Below are positions 16,421 through 26,130 of a stretch of DNA of 64,000 bases, in pieces. The DNA is from Sinohyriopsis cumingii (taxonomy: Eukaryota > Mollusca > Bivalvia > Unionida > Unionidae), in NCBI GenBank assembly GCA_028554795.2, contig CM068828.1, positions 15,924,814-15,988,813 on the forward strand. The letters run 5' to 3'. The position numbers and the translations under genes are program-made. Each line of letters opens with the position of its first letter. Within the stretch, counting starts at the first letter, position 1. The notes below the pieces were generated by a model. That model was not told the DNA's origin, searched no databases, and worked only from the letters and a program-made list of their open reading frames with translations.

Positions 16421-16951
16421 ATGGAGCTGACAGAGTTAAGCATTCAGAAATTTAGATATGATCAAATACATGAATGGCAAACAGCGCTAAAAACCATCAT
16501 TAACAAGTATACAACGAAAGTAAAGAAAAATACCGAAGATGTGCAGTTCTCATTGATGTTATTGTGTACTCAGTATCTGCAGAAACTGCTGGTACCGGTG
16601 TGGTATTATTAGTGTTAACACCAGTGACATCAGCTGCAGCTGTGACAATGTGTTTCATCATCAGCGACCATCACTGGGGTTTTTATTATTGCGAAAAAGA
16701 TATCTACATGCATGAGCACAAAATTGTATGATTATGTTGTAAAATTACACACGGTAACAACAGCGTATTCTAAATTGTCGTCGTTAATATCATTAAGCCT
16801 CAATGATACGACGATATCAGATTCTGAATTTGATGTGATGCTTAAGATATACAATGAAGTCATTGATTTGGAAAATGGAAATTTAAATAATGACAGAACT
16901 ACTTCAGCAGATAGTCGCAAATACAACCCCAATGAAAACCACAATGATAAC
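16421..16951 (+). pseudogene. Virus copy 2: two-segment membrane protein, broken
   Basis: An ATG at 16,421 begins a chain with QIHEWQTALKTIINKYTTKVKK. A frameshift near 16,540 moves the hydrophobic hairpin (VYSVSAETAGTGVVLL) to another frame, and the tail (YDYVVKLHTVTTAYSKLSSLISLSL, SDSEFDVMLKIYNEV) is again in a third context from 16,712. It is collinear with copy 1 (8618-9154). Its last part overlaps the start of the penton-like remnant at 16,890. Confidence 0.7.
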
Positions 16952-18308
16952 AGTAAACTCCACTAACCCTGAATTTAGTATTAATTTCCCAACCGCGATT
17001 CCAGTAGCAGAGATAGCTCTGGCGCAGTTGTGAGTATACTACTGATGGCCCAATATTAGATCAAGGTCATTTGGTGGACTACAATCAAATAGTTTGCTGG
17101 TATTTGCAATAGAAATAAAGATGATGGAAAACCCGATTGGCAAATTGTTGGAATAACCACACGCAATTATCAAATCGAACAGATCAATAATGAATGTCAA
17201 CGTAGAATAAAAACTATTATGAGGAAAGAATCCAAGACAGCCATAGCAGTACACGAACCAATGCTATCGTCCGCAATTGAAATAAATTCACCAGATTACG
17301 CCGCTGATATTTATCACTCATCGATCAGATCTGTGCTAGGATGGTCCGAAGTTGCTCCTGAATATCCAGGACCGCCAGAACCAAAAAAGTCTGATTTTAT
17401 CACCAGAGAAATGAAATATATAAAAGAACCAGAATACAAAAAAAGATTTTTAGAAAACGAAGATAGTGGATTTCTACTATCCTGGTAATTATTTCCCAAA
17501 TCCTGAAGAAGCAGTTAAAATATTTATACAGAACTCAGATGGCTTTGACGTAATTATAAGCGAAGAATATGTAAATGAAATGTCAGAAAAAAATAAACCT
17601 GAACTTACACGCGTATTTGGTAATTTAAATAATGTATTTGTTAGTATTACACAATATTATTCTGATGAATTAAAACAACAAATCATCGAAACAATACAAC
17701 ATTTAAATCGCATCATGGACGATATTAAGTCTATTAATTGGCGAATTCGTGATGAAGTATTAAAAATTAAAAAGGAGGATTACATCGTCATTGATTTTCG
17801 AAAAATATTACTTGATCATTATAAAATAACTGAACAACAATTATCGACATTTGTGATACAATCACTTGCAACCAATGAACTAAAACAATCAATTAACGAT
17901 CTAATCAATGAAAACTTTCCAAAAATACTAGAGTCATGGAGAAAACTTACGCCGCCACCAAGTATTCTTTGATACAACAATAATCAGAAGATGAAGGCTG
18001 GCATATTTCTCGGGGAATTGTAAATATAACCTCAACGATTGTGGTCAATCTTATTTGTGATGTAATTGATATACGTTATCAGACAAATACTGATATATCA
18101 AATCGGGTGCAGCAGGGATAAATATCATATACTTTTACAACACAAGTCCCACCCGGATATCTGATTGTGCAAGAACCGATCAATCCGGTCTATCTACGAT
18201 GTCATTATCCGCTATTATCAAGAATAAATTTCAAACTAACTGACCAGTCTGGCAACTTGCTTGACCTTCGTAGAGAGACTCAGTCTGAATTTGTATGTAA
18301 AATCCTAA
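16890..18308 (+). pseudogene. Virus copy 2: penton-like protein, broken
   Basis: It starts MTELLQQIVANTTP and shares NPEFSINFP, YQIEQIN, HEPMLSSAIEI, SSIRSVLGW, a helical middle (17,466-17,972), PPGYLIVQEPINPVYLRC and TDQSGNLLDL with the copy-1 gene. Stops occur near 17,030 and 17,042, frameshifts near 17,115 and 17,460, a TGA near 17,971, and a final frameshift. The last codons (YVKS then TAA at 18,306-18,308) match the copy-1 end ITLFVKS. This defines the natural end of the protein in both copies. Confidence 0.78.
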
Positions 18309-18702
18309 AAATTTACGATTTTCAAGGATTTTTAATCGTATATTTTCAATCTTAATGATCTTTTAATCGTAGAGTGTTGTCTCCCCTTATCAAGGACAGA
18401 GCCAGGCGAACAGCACATACTTTAAAAATACCACTGACGCGTGATACACATTAAAAACAGGATTAAAAAATCTCGTCCTTTGATTTTGTCCTTGATAAAA
18501 TCATTGGGGTGGATATTTTTTTAAATGACAAATCGACTAAAATCAGTGAAAAAAGAGACTAAATCTGATATACTTTCACTTTCATTTCCATGAATGACTC
18601 TAACTTTCATTTTCACTGACAGTTTCTGACATAATTTTTCTTAATTGTCTTATGCGAGTATTGGTTGTCTTTTTTGTCTCCTATTCACGAGACAGTTCTA
18701 AT
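18309..18702. other. Junction between inverted structural block and replication block of copy 2
   Basis: No gene is visible. After the penton stop come a short inverted repeat around TACGATTTTC...TTTTAATCGTA (18,313-18,345) and copies of a TTATCAAGGA or TCCTTGATAA box (near 18,397 and 18,481) that recur in the control region of this copy. Penton (plus) and small helical protein (minus) face each other here. In copy 1 they lie at opposite ends of the structural array, so an inversion breakpoint probably lies in this stretch. Confidence 0.5.
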
Positions 18703-18966
18703 CTATTTTTTTCTATTGCGAGAGAGAGGGATGAATTCCCTCACTTCACTTTCTTTTACTGTAGCCAACGATTGAAACATTCCCCCTTGAATTCGTTTTA
18801 CATATATGTATTCTGATGGTAGTGTGTATCCACTTTTGTACGTACGTTCTTGTAATGTTTCAGAATCAGAAAATTTTTCAGTATTTAGTTCATCAGATAT
18901 ATTTATGCCGTCTTTTTCTAATTTTTTAATAGCAGAAATAATCTCATTAATATTTTTGCAATTCAT
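18703..18966 (-). pseudogene. Virus copy 2: small helical protein, truncated
   Basis: On the minus strand it starts MNCKNINEIISAIKKLEKDG and matches the first half of the copy-1 protein at 2609-2989: GIxxSDxLxxEK, then SDxE, TLxxEYxxxKRxQ. Homology fades after about residue 60 and the basic C-terminal half is absent. It lies just beyond the control region, reading away from it as in copy 1. Confidence 0.65.
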
Positions 18967-18969
18967 TAT

Positions 18970-20450
18970 ATACTAAATATACGTTTAAAAGAAAAATATT
19001 TTACACTCTTGTGTGAACTATGTTGCCATATGACATTCTAGCAAGTCCAGAAGGGTGTTATTTTAAAATTATGGATGACACAACCCCATGTGAGCTCCTA
19101 GATTGTCATATAACAGTCTAGCAGGCTTAGGGGCACGAGACACTACCCCCATGTGAGCTCCTAGATTGTCAAACAACAGTCTAGCAGGCAGAGGAGGGGG
19201 TATTGAGTAGATGACGACACAATACATATAGCATATAGCATATTTAAGGTATATATAATTTTAAAGACGTTTCAAGTATATATAATTTTAAGGACGGCAC
19301 AATCTCCATGTGAAACCCTTGATTGCCATATGACATTCTAGCAGGATCAGGAAGAGATATTTACAGTAAGGACGGCACAGTACATATAGTATTTACAGTA
19401 TTTACAGTAAGGACGGCACAATCTCCCAGTGAAATCTAGGTTGCCATATGACATTCTAGTAGGATCAGGAAGATATATTTACAGTACATATAGTATTTAC
19501 ACTATTTACAGTAAGGACGGCACAGTACATATAGTATTTACAGTAAGGACGGCACGGGACGGCACATTACATATAGTATTTACAGTAAGGATAGGCACAA
19601 GACGGCACAGTACATATAGTATTTACAGCATTTAAAGTAAAGACGGCACAACATACACGGGAGCCATTCTCAACGCTCAACAGAGTTTTGCACACCCTCC
19701 CCCAAAATCAACCCCGGGAGAGTGCAAAAGGGCAACCACCACGCTGTGACATGATGGGAAGGTGTTTTTGTTGAGTTTCGAGTAATTGGGAGAAGACTCC
19801 CAATAATCAAACGGGCTGTATAGTACATAAGGTTACCGATACATGGAACTCCAGAAATAGCTCACGCGTTGGGCGGGGCTTATTTGCTGCTTGTATTTTT
19901 TTTTCTTCATTATAATCGCAAAAAAATACAGATGAAACAGGAAATCCGACGGATTGAGTAAAACGAGAATATTGTTCCTGAAAACAAAACATCATTTATC
20001 CTTAATAAAAGATTACACCTACCTTTACTGACAGTCCTTGATAAAAACAATGGAGATAACTGTCAGCGCTTCAAGTAGATACTTCCTTGAAATACAATGC
20101 CAACCGCTCTCCTAAGACCGTGATGAATTACTTCCGTGTTTGTCGAATTAACATTACAGTAATAGGTGTTTTCTTTTTCCAACCATTAGGTTCTGTGACT
20201 TTAGGAACACTTGACCCCCAAGAAACTCCCGAAGAGAGAATTAACCACAAAAACATATTTATTTTACAAATATCCTGAAATCTATCTTTCTTGATAATAT
20301 CAAGGATAAAATCAGGGATAGTGTCAAGGGAACAACGATAACTCTATCAACCACATTATATATCCGCGGCAGAGTTATCTCCGTTGATTTTATCAAGGAT
20401 GTTGTCCTATCTAATACAAACGGGAAGTATTCAAATGAAATTCATTGTTC
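18970..20450. other. Control region of virus copy 2 (repeat-rich, no gene)
   Basis: It occupies the same position as the copy-1 control region, between the HNH and small-protein genes, but has different repeats. At 19,020-19,460 there are five degenerate units, each containing CTAGATTGTCATAT...CAGTCTAGCAGG or a variant. The arms CTAGATTGT and ACAGTCTAG form small hairpins. From 19,200 to 19,660 short units of the type ACGGCACAGTACATATAGTATTTACAGTA recur. Near 20,028, 20,290 and 20,390 the TTATCAAGGA box appears in both directions. Reading frames through the repeats are not genes. Confidence 0.55.
19020..19660. repeat. Hairpin-forming and ACGGCACAGTACATATAG repeats
   Basis: Imperfect tandem units. 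The first type carries CATATGACATTCTAGCAG or a pairing variant near 19,028, 19,109, 19,168, 19,329 and 19,446. The second type carries GGACGGCACA plus CATATAGTATTTACAG, about seven times between 19,270 and 19,650. They are interleaved in the second half. Confidence 0.7.
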
Positions 20451-20917
20451 ATACTTGTGTGAAAAAGCCAGATTGGTTATTTTATCTGCTACATATTGAA
20501 CCCCCAGTGGATTGATGCCACAATACTTACCAGCCGCGGTCATTGACTGAAATATTATTTCTTTACCGGTCTCAGTATTTATGGATTTAACTCCCTCCTT
20601 GAAAAAGTTTTACATCTACCAGAATTATCACGTGCAGAATTCTCACTCTGTGTAATAGCTTGAAGGTTGTGTAAAGAGTTATTGAGTTTTTGTCCGTCAA
20701 TATGATCAATCACAAGACCGTTTTTGACCCCCCAGTGAAAAGTCTCGTACACAAACCTATGATTGTAATACCTCTTTCCTCCAGTGTTCAATCTAAGATA
20801 ACTGGTATTATCAACAGTGCCAACTGGCTTTTTCAGCTGACAGTATCTGATTACACCATCACGAGATGCTTCATAATTCTTGATGATAAGATGTCTGACA
20901 AATTCTTTATGCTCCAT
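20450..20917 (-). pseudogene. Virus copy 2: HNH endonuclease, broken
   Basis: The minus strand from 20,917 encodes YEASRDGVIRY, LKKPVG, NHRFVYETFHWG, LVIDHIDGQ, NNSLHNLQAITQSEN, the same HNH core as the copy-1 gene. A frameshift and stop near 20,580 separate it from a NUMOD-like tail (IIFQSMTAAGKYCGI) that continues to about 20,455. The nuclease core residues (His and Asp of IDHID, Asn of NNSLHNL) are intact, so the loss is by truncation. It starts about 17 bp after the zinc-knuckle remnant. Confidence 0.78.
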
Positions 20918-20933
20918 TTTATATATAATATAA

Positions 20934-21257
20934 TTTGTCTAAATTATAATTTGTATTTCCAAATCTAGATAGATAATCTTCAGGGGTTCTTATAACTTTA
21001 TCAAGAGCAGAGTCTTTGGTGTTATTTTTTTAATCATAATACCGCTTTAGTTCTCTATATCTTTTACCACCACAATGCACACACAATGGCGTTTTCCATC
21101 TAACTCCAACACCACACCGTAAGCAGGGTTTTGGACCAAGACTCCCTCTTCGTACGCTTTGCAAATATTGTCCGCAGAATTCATTTACGCAAGATTTGTT
21201 ACAAGGAGTTGAAGACCCTATCATCAACCACCTGCATTGATTTCTTATTTGAGTCAT
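20934..21257 (-). pseudogene. Virus copy 2: zinc-knuckle protein with one premature stop
   Basis: From ATG at 21,257 the cysteine pattern CRWLMIGSSTPCNKSC, FCGQ, PCLRC, LCVHCGGKRYRELKRYYD is almost identical to copy 1. A TAA at 21,030-21,032 follows the RYYD motif. Beyond it the frame continues with a tail homologous to copy 1 (IRTPEDYLSRF against IKTPQDYVERF) to about 20,935. This is the best conserved gene between the two copies apart from the stop. High conservation suggests strong constraint while the virus was active. Confidence 0.78.
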
Positions 21258-21302
21258 TGTATATATAATATTTTTTATTTAAATATTTGTCTAAAATATA
21301 AT
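21258..21302. promoter_or_regulatory. Virus copy 2: divergent promoter
   Basis: This 45-bp AT-rich spacer lies between divergent starts at 21,257 (minus) and 21,303 (plus). It aligns with 790-828 of copy 1, sharing the ATTTAAATA core and flanking ATATA runs. It is one of the few noncoding stretches recognisably shared by the copies. Confidence 0.55.
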
Positions 21303-23230
21303 ATGGAGGAGTTTTGGAGATTATCCACATCGAGCCCTGGAAAACTTCGTTTCTTGAATCCAAATTCGATCTTGAGAGAAGAACCTCTGACTTGCGGAGG
21401 CGAGCTTTTGTTTGATCCGACTGATTAAAAATATTCGTAATGCTAAAAAAGAATTTCGTATGGTCGACATTCAAATTTATACGCAACAACAAAGGTGTCG
21501 AAGAAGTCATCGCTGCTACAATGAACGATGAGCGGGCGGAAAAGATTATTAATTATCTCAACGATCAAATATATTTTTTCAGAATAAGTTTTATTGTGCT
21601 AGCAGAAACAGATTCCGCTGAGTGGATTATCCGTGACGAACGTGACCCTGTCCTTGCTAATGGAAAAACCGCTGTGCTAAGTAAAAATTCCAAACCAGGA
21701 ATATTGACTGGTATCGATAAATCATATTACGCTAGAGCGTATCCTGTGACCGCGGTTATTTATGGAATTTATCAACTAAATGATAACCCCAACATTAATG
21801 ATCTTGTGCCAATGAGATTGTCAAGACTAAATTGTGTCGCCGAACGAGTAATCAAACATTTTACAAACGCGATACGTGGAAATGGGTTAACAGATCAGCG
21901 ACGTGAAAAAATAAACAAATGGGCTGAATCTGTCAAGGATACCGGAGCTACAATAAATGATGTCGCTAAGTTAGAAAAAACACTAAATTTCCCAATAATA
22001 GTAAAAACAATAATAGGAGAGATTTTATATGATTCGAAACATTATATTAAAGGAGGAGCTCTGATAAATATCGTTGATCATAATGCACATGCGTGGACTA
22101 GCGCAGTAACAATATTTCCAAGAGACCGAACCGTAAGATTTTACCCTCAAGAACCTGGGGGAAATAAGTTTGATTTTATTCGCGAAATAAGTAAAAACGA
22201 TCCTGTATCAGTATTGCTATTTAAGAGTTCAGATAATGAAAAATATGATCAATTTGTACGACCTAACGGCGAAATATATCGTAAAGAATCTATTCATGAA
22301 AAAAATAAAAAATCTTGCGCAGACATTTTCAACAGAGAATACTGAACAATTACTAAATAATTGTTTCACCGTTCCGTCAGTTGCTGCTCACTTTGCAAGA
22401 GAGAAAAATTCGTGGAAGCCAACACGATTTGAATTTCTCGAAGACGTGAAATTAAGTTGCTGTGAATACGGACACGGTGGATTGTGGAATACCAAGTATG
22501 ACCACAGCGATGTTATTTCCGTGGATATGGTCGCGTGTTATCCGGGAAGTTTTCTTGGTTACGGAGAGTGTTCTGGATACTTTAAAAGATTTGGACATCC
22601 CACACACGAGATGACTAGAGTATCGATAAATGGACCCCTACCTGATTTTGATCTAACCGGATTTGCTCGTATTGTATCATTTGAGTTTGCTAAGGGTCTT
22701 TATCAGATCTGTTATGTTTGGTTTGGCAGGCACTTTTCAGAAAAACTTTGGGCACCAATAGTTTAATTACGATATATGCTTGATTGTAAAATATTAATAT
22801 CGTTGATTGTAAGTGAGGCAATTGTATCAAACCATCCCCAGAAAGAAGTTTGGTAACCACCACCTGATGAAAATAAAATCGCAAAAGATCTTGGTAGAAG
22901 AATAATCGGTAAATTTACTCAAGGCGGGGCATATGATCATAAACGACATTATGCACGATTAATTATGCACGATGTTGATTGAATATGATCTTATAATCGC
23001 CGATGCAACAGAGAAAGATATATTTGTAAGTCGAGAAAACGCTTACTTGTCTAACGGAACGCGATTAGGTACAATTGTTGGTTATATTGATGGTGAGTCA
23101 CCTCAGTTTACTCTTTTAAGATCCTCAATGCGCGTTTATGTTTCTATAAATTTATTATCGATGCTAAATAGATTCCCTGCCACTGCAGTCAGAGTTGCAA
23201 CGGATTTATTCTATATATAAAAAAATATAC
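21303..23230 (+). pseudogene. Virus copy 2: replication gene, N-terminal and polymerase-like part, broken
   Basis: It starts MEEFWRLSTS, parallel to copy 1. The N-terminal region (to about 22,345) matches the intact copy-1 sequence. Next comes a palm-like region with SVDMVACYPGSF (about 22,520-22,555), resembling motif A (D-x-x-x-x-YP) of family B DNA polymerases. IIGKFTQGG lies near 22,900, and AVRVATDLFYI near 23,185-23,217 resembles motif C (TDS in related sequences, here TDL). The match to polymerase B is distant. Breaks: stop and shift near 21,426, shift near 22,320, stops near 22,763, 22,853 and 22,977, and TAA at 23,218-23,220. Whether this was one polypeptide with the helicase cannot be proved from a decayed copy. 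Confidence 0.65.
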
Positions 23231-23275
23231 AGAATTACTGACTCAATTTACTGCTTATGATCCATCGTGGGGTAA

Positions 23276-24560
23276 ATGGAGAATAAACAAGAAATGTTAT
23301 ATAATTATTCTGAATCCGCAGATGTTGAAATCAAAGATATTTATTATAAAAATAATCAGATATCAGAATTATCGTCTGCGGCATCCGTGTATGATCCAGT
23401 ATCCAGACACAGGACCGTTTATCTAAACGGACCAGGAGGTTCTTGTAAAACATCTCGAGTGATCGAATTATTTCGACAGAATTCAGATGATATGGTTGTT
23501 TTAACACCTACACACAGACTCGCAAGAGAAATGAGAGAATGGGAGAGAAATATATTCCAAAAATTATTATGTGTGATGAAATATGTACAGTATCTTTAGA
23601 TATATTAAAAATGTTTCTCGATTGGATGTTATTACAAAATACAGCTGTGGTCATGTGCGGCGATCATGGTCAACCACCGCCGTTTGTTGGATTATCTCCG
23701 CACGGGTGGCTAAATAATTTTGTGGATTATTACGAGGAGATAACCGATGATCATAGATCTCTTGATGTAGAATTAAGGGAGTTTAAAAAATTAATCAGAC
23801 TACAACCAAATAAAATTCAATGTGAAATAATGCGTAAAATGATTTCAGAAACTTCTATGACCGACTTTCTGCAAGTGTGGAGACCAAATGATTTAATAAT
23901 GGCAAGTAGAAAGATAGTTCGTGATACACTTCAACAGCGGTTATTTAAGTTGCATAAAGAAAATTTTTCAGATCTACGTGTACCATTGTGTTATAGACCA
24001 GCTGATTGACGACGACAAAATATCGACGTTGATATACCAGGACAGACTGAGAAATAGAATCTCGTATTAAATGATGTTGTTTTGGTTCCTGTCAATGTTG
24101 TTGAAGATGCGCTGAGCGGGAATAAATCCCCATGGACACTGGGATACGCAATGACAATTCATTCATCTCATGGATTAACCATCTCTGATACGCGAGTTTG
24201 GATTGTCGATGATCGTGTCGAATGATCAAACTTAGTTTATCTCGCATTGTCAGAAGAAAATCTCAGCTGCGAAGAATTGTCATACACACTACAGAAACCA
24301 TTGATGATGTCCTCGATGGTGATTTAGTAAGAAAACAATTAGCTGGTTATAAACAAAGGAACAAAAAAAAAAAGAGACTTTGATCTAAATGTTGAATTTG
24401 TCATAGCGCTAAAACAGCAGCAGAATAATCATTGTGCAAGTTGTGGTGATATTCAAATAATGATCCCAGACAATTTACCGTGGATAGGAAAGACAGTAGT
24501 TTTGGTCACACACGCGAAAATGTGATGCTGACCTGTCTTGGGTGTAATTGACGTAGTGGT
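23276..24560 (+). pseudogene. Virus copy 2: SF1 (Pif1/RecD-like) helicase with HNH-like zinc end, broken
   Basis: Helicase motifs appear in order. Walker A is YLNGPGGSCKTSRVIELF (about 23,418-23,470). Motif Ia is TPTHRLAREMR. Walker B is MCDEICTVS (about 23,568). Motif III is CGDHGQPPPF (about 23,656). Motif V-like is GYAMTIHSSHGLTI (about 24,142-24,183), and motif VI-like is YLALS. After a shift, a C-terminal module shows CASCG (about 24,437) and, in another frame, VDRKD, GHTRENVMLTC and CN, the layout of an HNH/endonuclease-VII-type zinc domain. There is no convincing spacer between the polymerase-like part and this one. Frameshifts near 23,540 and 24,470 and stops near 24,009, 24,055, 24,226 and 24,335 disable it. 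Confidence 0.75.
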
Positions 24561-24579
24561 GCTAGTTTAGTGATCGCGG

Positions 24580-25400
24580 TGGTAATTATGTGTCTTCAGG
24601 AATTACTTGTAATTATTCACATGTAAATCCATCTTGAGGAGCAGTTGAATCTAATCTGAAGATTGTGGGTCTACCTGTGGATCTTACCATGATGAAAATG
24701 TTATCTGTCGTAATACTCCAGACAAGATCAGTTGCTCTTTTTTTTTCCACCTTCAGGTTTACTGGGTTCATATAAATACCCGACAGTCACATTACCCAGC
24801 ACTGGTTGTTTTGAAAAGTCACGTCGTTGTTTTGGCACATGTTTTTTTGTGATTGTGCTAACAGGTTTCACGGAAGTTGTTCGAGTGATTTCATTATTTA
24901 ACACAGCTATCACACTTGGTAATCTTGCAACCCACTCGCGAGATCTTTTGCCTTGAATTATTTCCTTCGTATACTGATATCCAAATAGCGCTCAGCAAGT
25001 ATTCGATTAAATAGTTCAACAATTGCCTGATGGCAATGAATTGCAGTATGTCCTCGTCTGATTTTGATGTTATGTTGCTTCATCAACGATGATACTGCGC
25101 CCTGAAATTCTTTGATAGGATCAACTTGTAGCAGCTGTGGCCATCGTAGACCACCACATCAATAAATTTGTTCAAACACAGGAGCTACTTCAGTTGCTGT
25201 CTTAGTTGATAGTGGCTCTGCTTCTTTGTATCTATTTGCAATGTCAGCAACAGTTAATGCGTATTTATATATTAATCGACGTCTTCCAATTTTGATAGTA
25301 TCATGTGGTAAAAATAAAATAGCCTGATGAGCTTCTTCGGGAACGCTAACATCAAAATGTGCATACTCAATTTGTTTAGGTGGTGGTAGCTAATTGTGCC
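24580..25400 (-). pseudogene. Virus copy 2: retroviral-type (RVE) integrase, broken
   Basis: Reading the minus strand from 25,400, a DDE core is visible. The first aspartate is in ALTVADIANRYKEAEPL, the second in LLQVDPIKEF, and the glutamate in AIVELFNRILAE, followed by EWVARLPSVIAVLN-like sequence and a VGYLYEP...GG C-terminal segment. This is the integrase type that defines Polintons/Mavericks. A TGA near 25,158 and frameshifts near 24,985 and 24,730 break it, and the N-terminal zinc region is missing where the Gypsy remnant begins. It converges on the helicase gene. In copy 1 the corresponding gene would lie outside the window. Confidence 0.75.
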
Positions 25401-25404
25401 ATAT

Positions 25405-25771
25405 TGCCAGATGTGCTTACAGAAATACCCAGGAGAACATCACTTGTTGAGTTCCGGTTAAAGCTGGTGGACGACCGGCCAGTCCAGCAGAACCCTACCT
25501 ATTGCCCCACGCAAAACGACAAGTCATAAGGGAAGAGATCAAGCAGATGATTGCTCTGGGAGTAACTGAGCCTGCTGACTCTCCGTACAGCTCTCCGGTA
25601 GTCCTAATGCAGAAGAAGGATGGCACACATCGGTTTTGTGTCAACTACTGGAAGCTGAATCAGGTGACGAAATTTCAAGTTGAAATGCTACCTGACCCAG
25701 AACATATTTTCGCTTCTGTCTCAAAAGTGAAATATTTCTCGAAGGTGACAGTCTATAGTGATGCAACATAA
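25405..25771 (+). pseudogene. Gypsy element B: start of reverse transcriptase
   Basis: VEFRLKLVDDRPVQ-type sequence near 25,445, then LPHAKRQVIREEIKQM, GVTEPADSPYSSPVVLMQKK, DGTHRFCVNYWKLN and LPDPEHIFASVSKVKYFSKV: the classic N-terminal half of a Ty3/Gypsy reverse transcriptase. It ends at a TAA after YSDAT. There is no gag or protease upstream; the remnant abuts the viral integrase. Confidence 0.85.
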
Positions 25772-26130
25772 GGTGAGATAGTGGTGAATTATTCAAGGTT
25801 TAAACATGTGAGCGAAAAATCAATTTCATATATTGTAACAGGTGTGTTAAGGAAATATTAGGATAAATACACCAGCATAGTATGACCTGTCATATGGGCC
25901 TCAGTTGACATATTTTCCATTTCAAATTCTCAACGCTCTGCTATCAACTACTTAATTACGTACAGCTTCCGCAACCGGACGTTTTAGTTTTAAAAATTGC
26001 GCACATGCACAACAGAGAAAATATTCCAACAACATTGTTCAGGCTTGGTAGCGACATAACGTATACTGCATCATATGAAAATATACGTTGTTGAGGGTTG
26101 AAGGCCTTAACAATATCAACAATTCCAGGC
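25772..26130. other. Noncoding segment interrupting Gypsy element B
   Basis: About 360 bp without coding potential separates the two halves of the reverse transcriptase. It is AT-rich and shows no terminal repeats or duplicated target that I can see. It is probably an unrelated insertion that replaced the strands around the first catalytic region. Confidence 0.45.
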
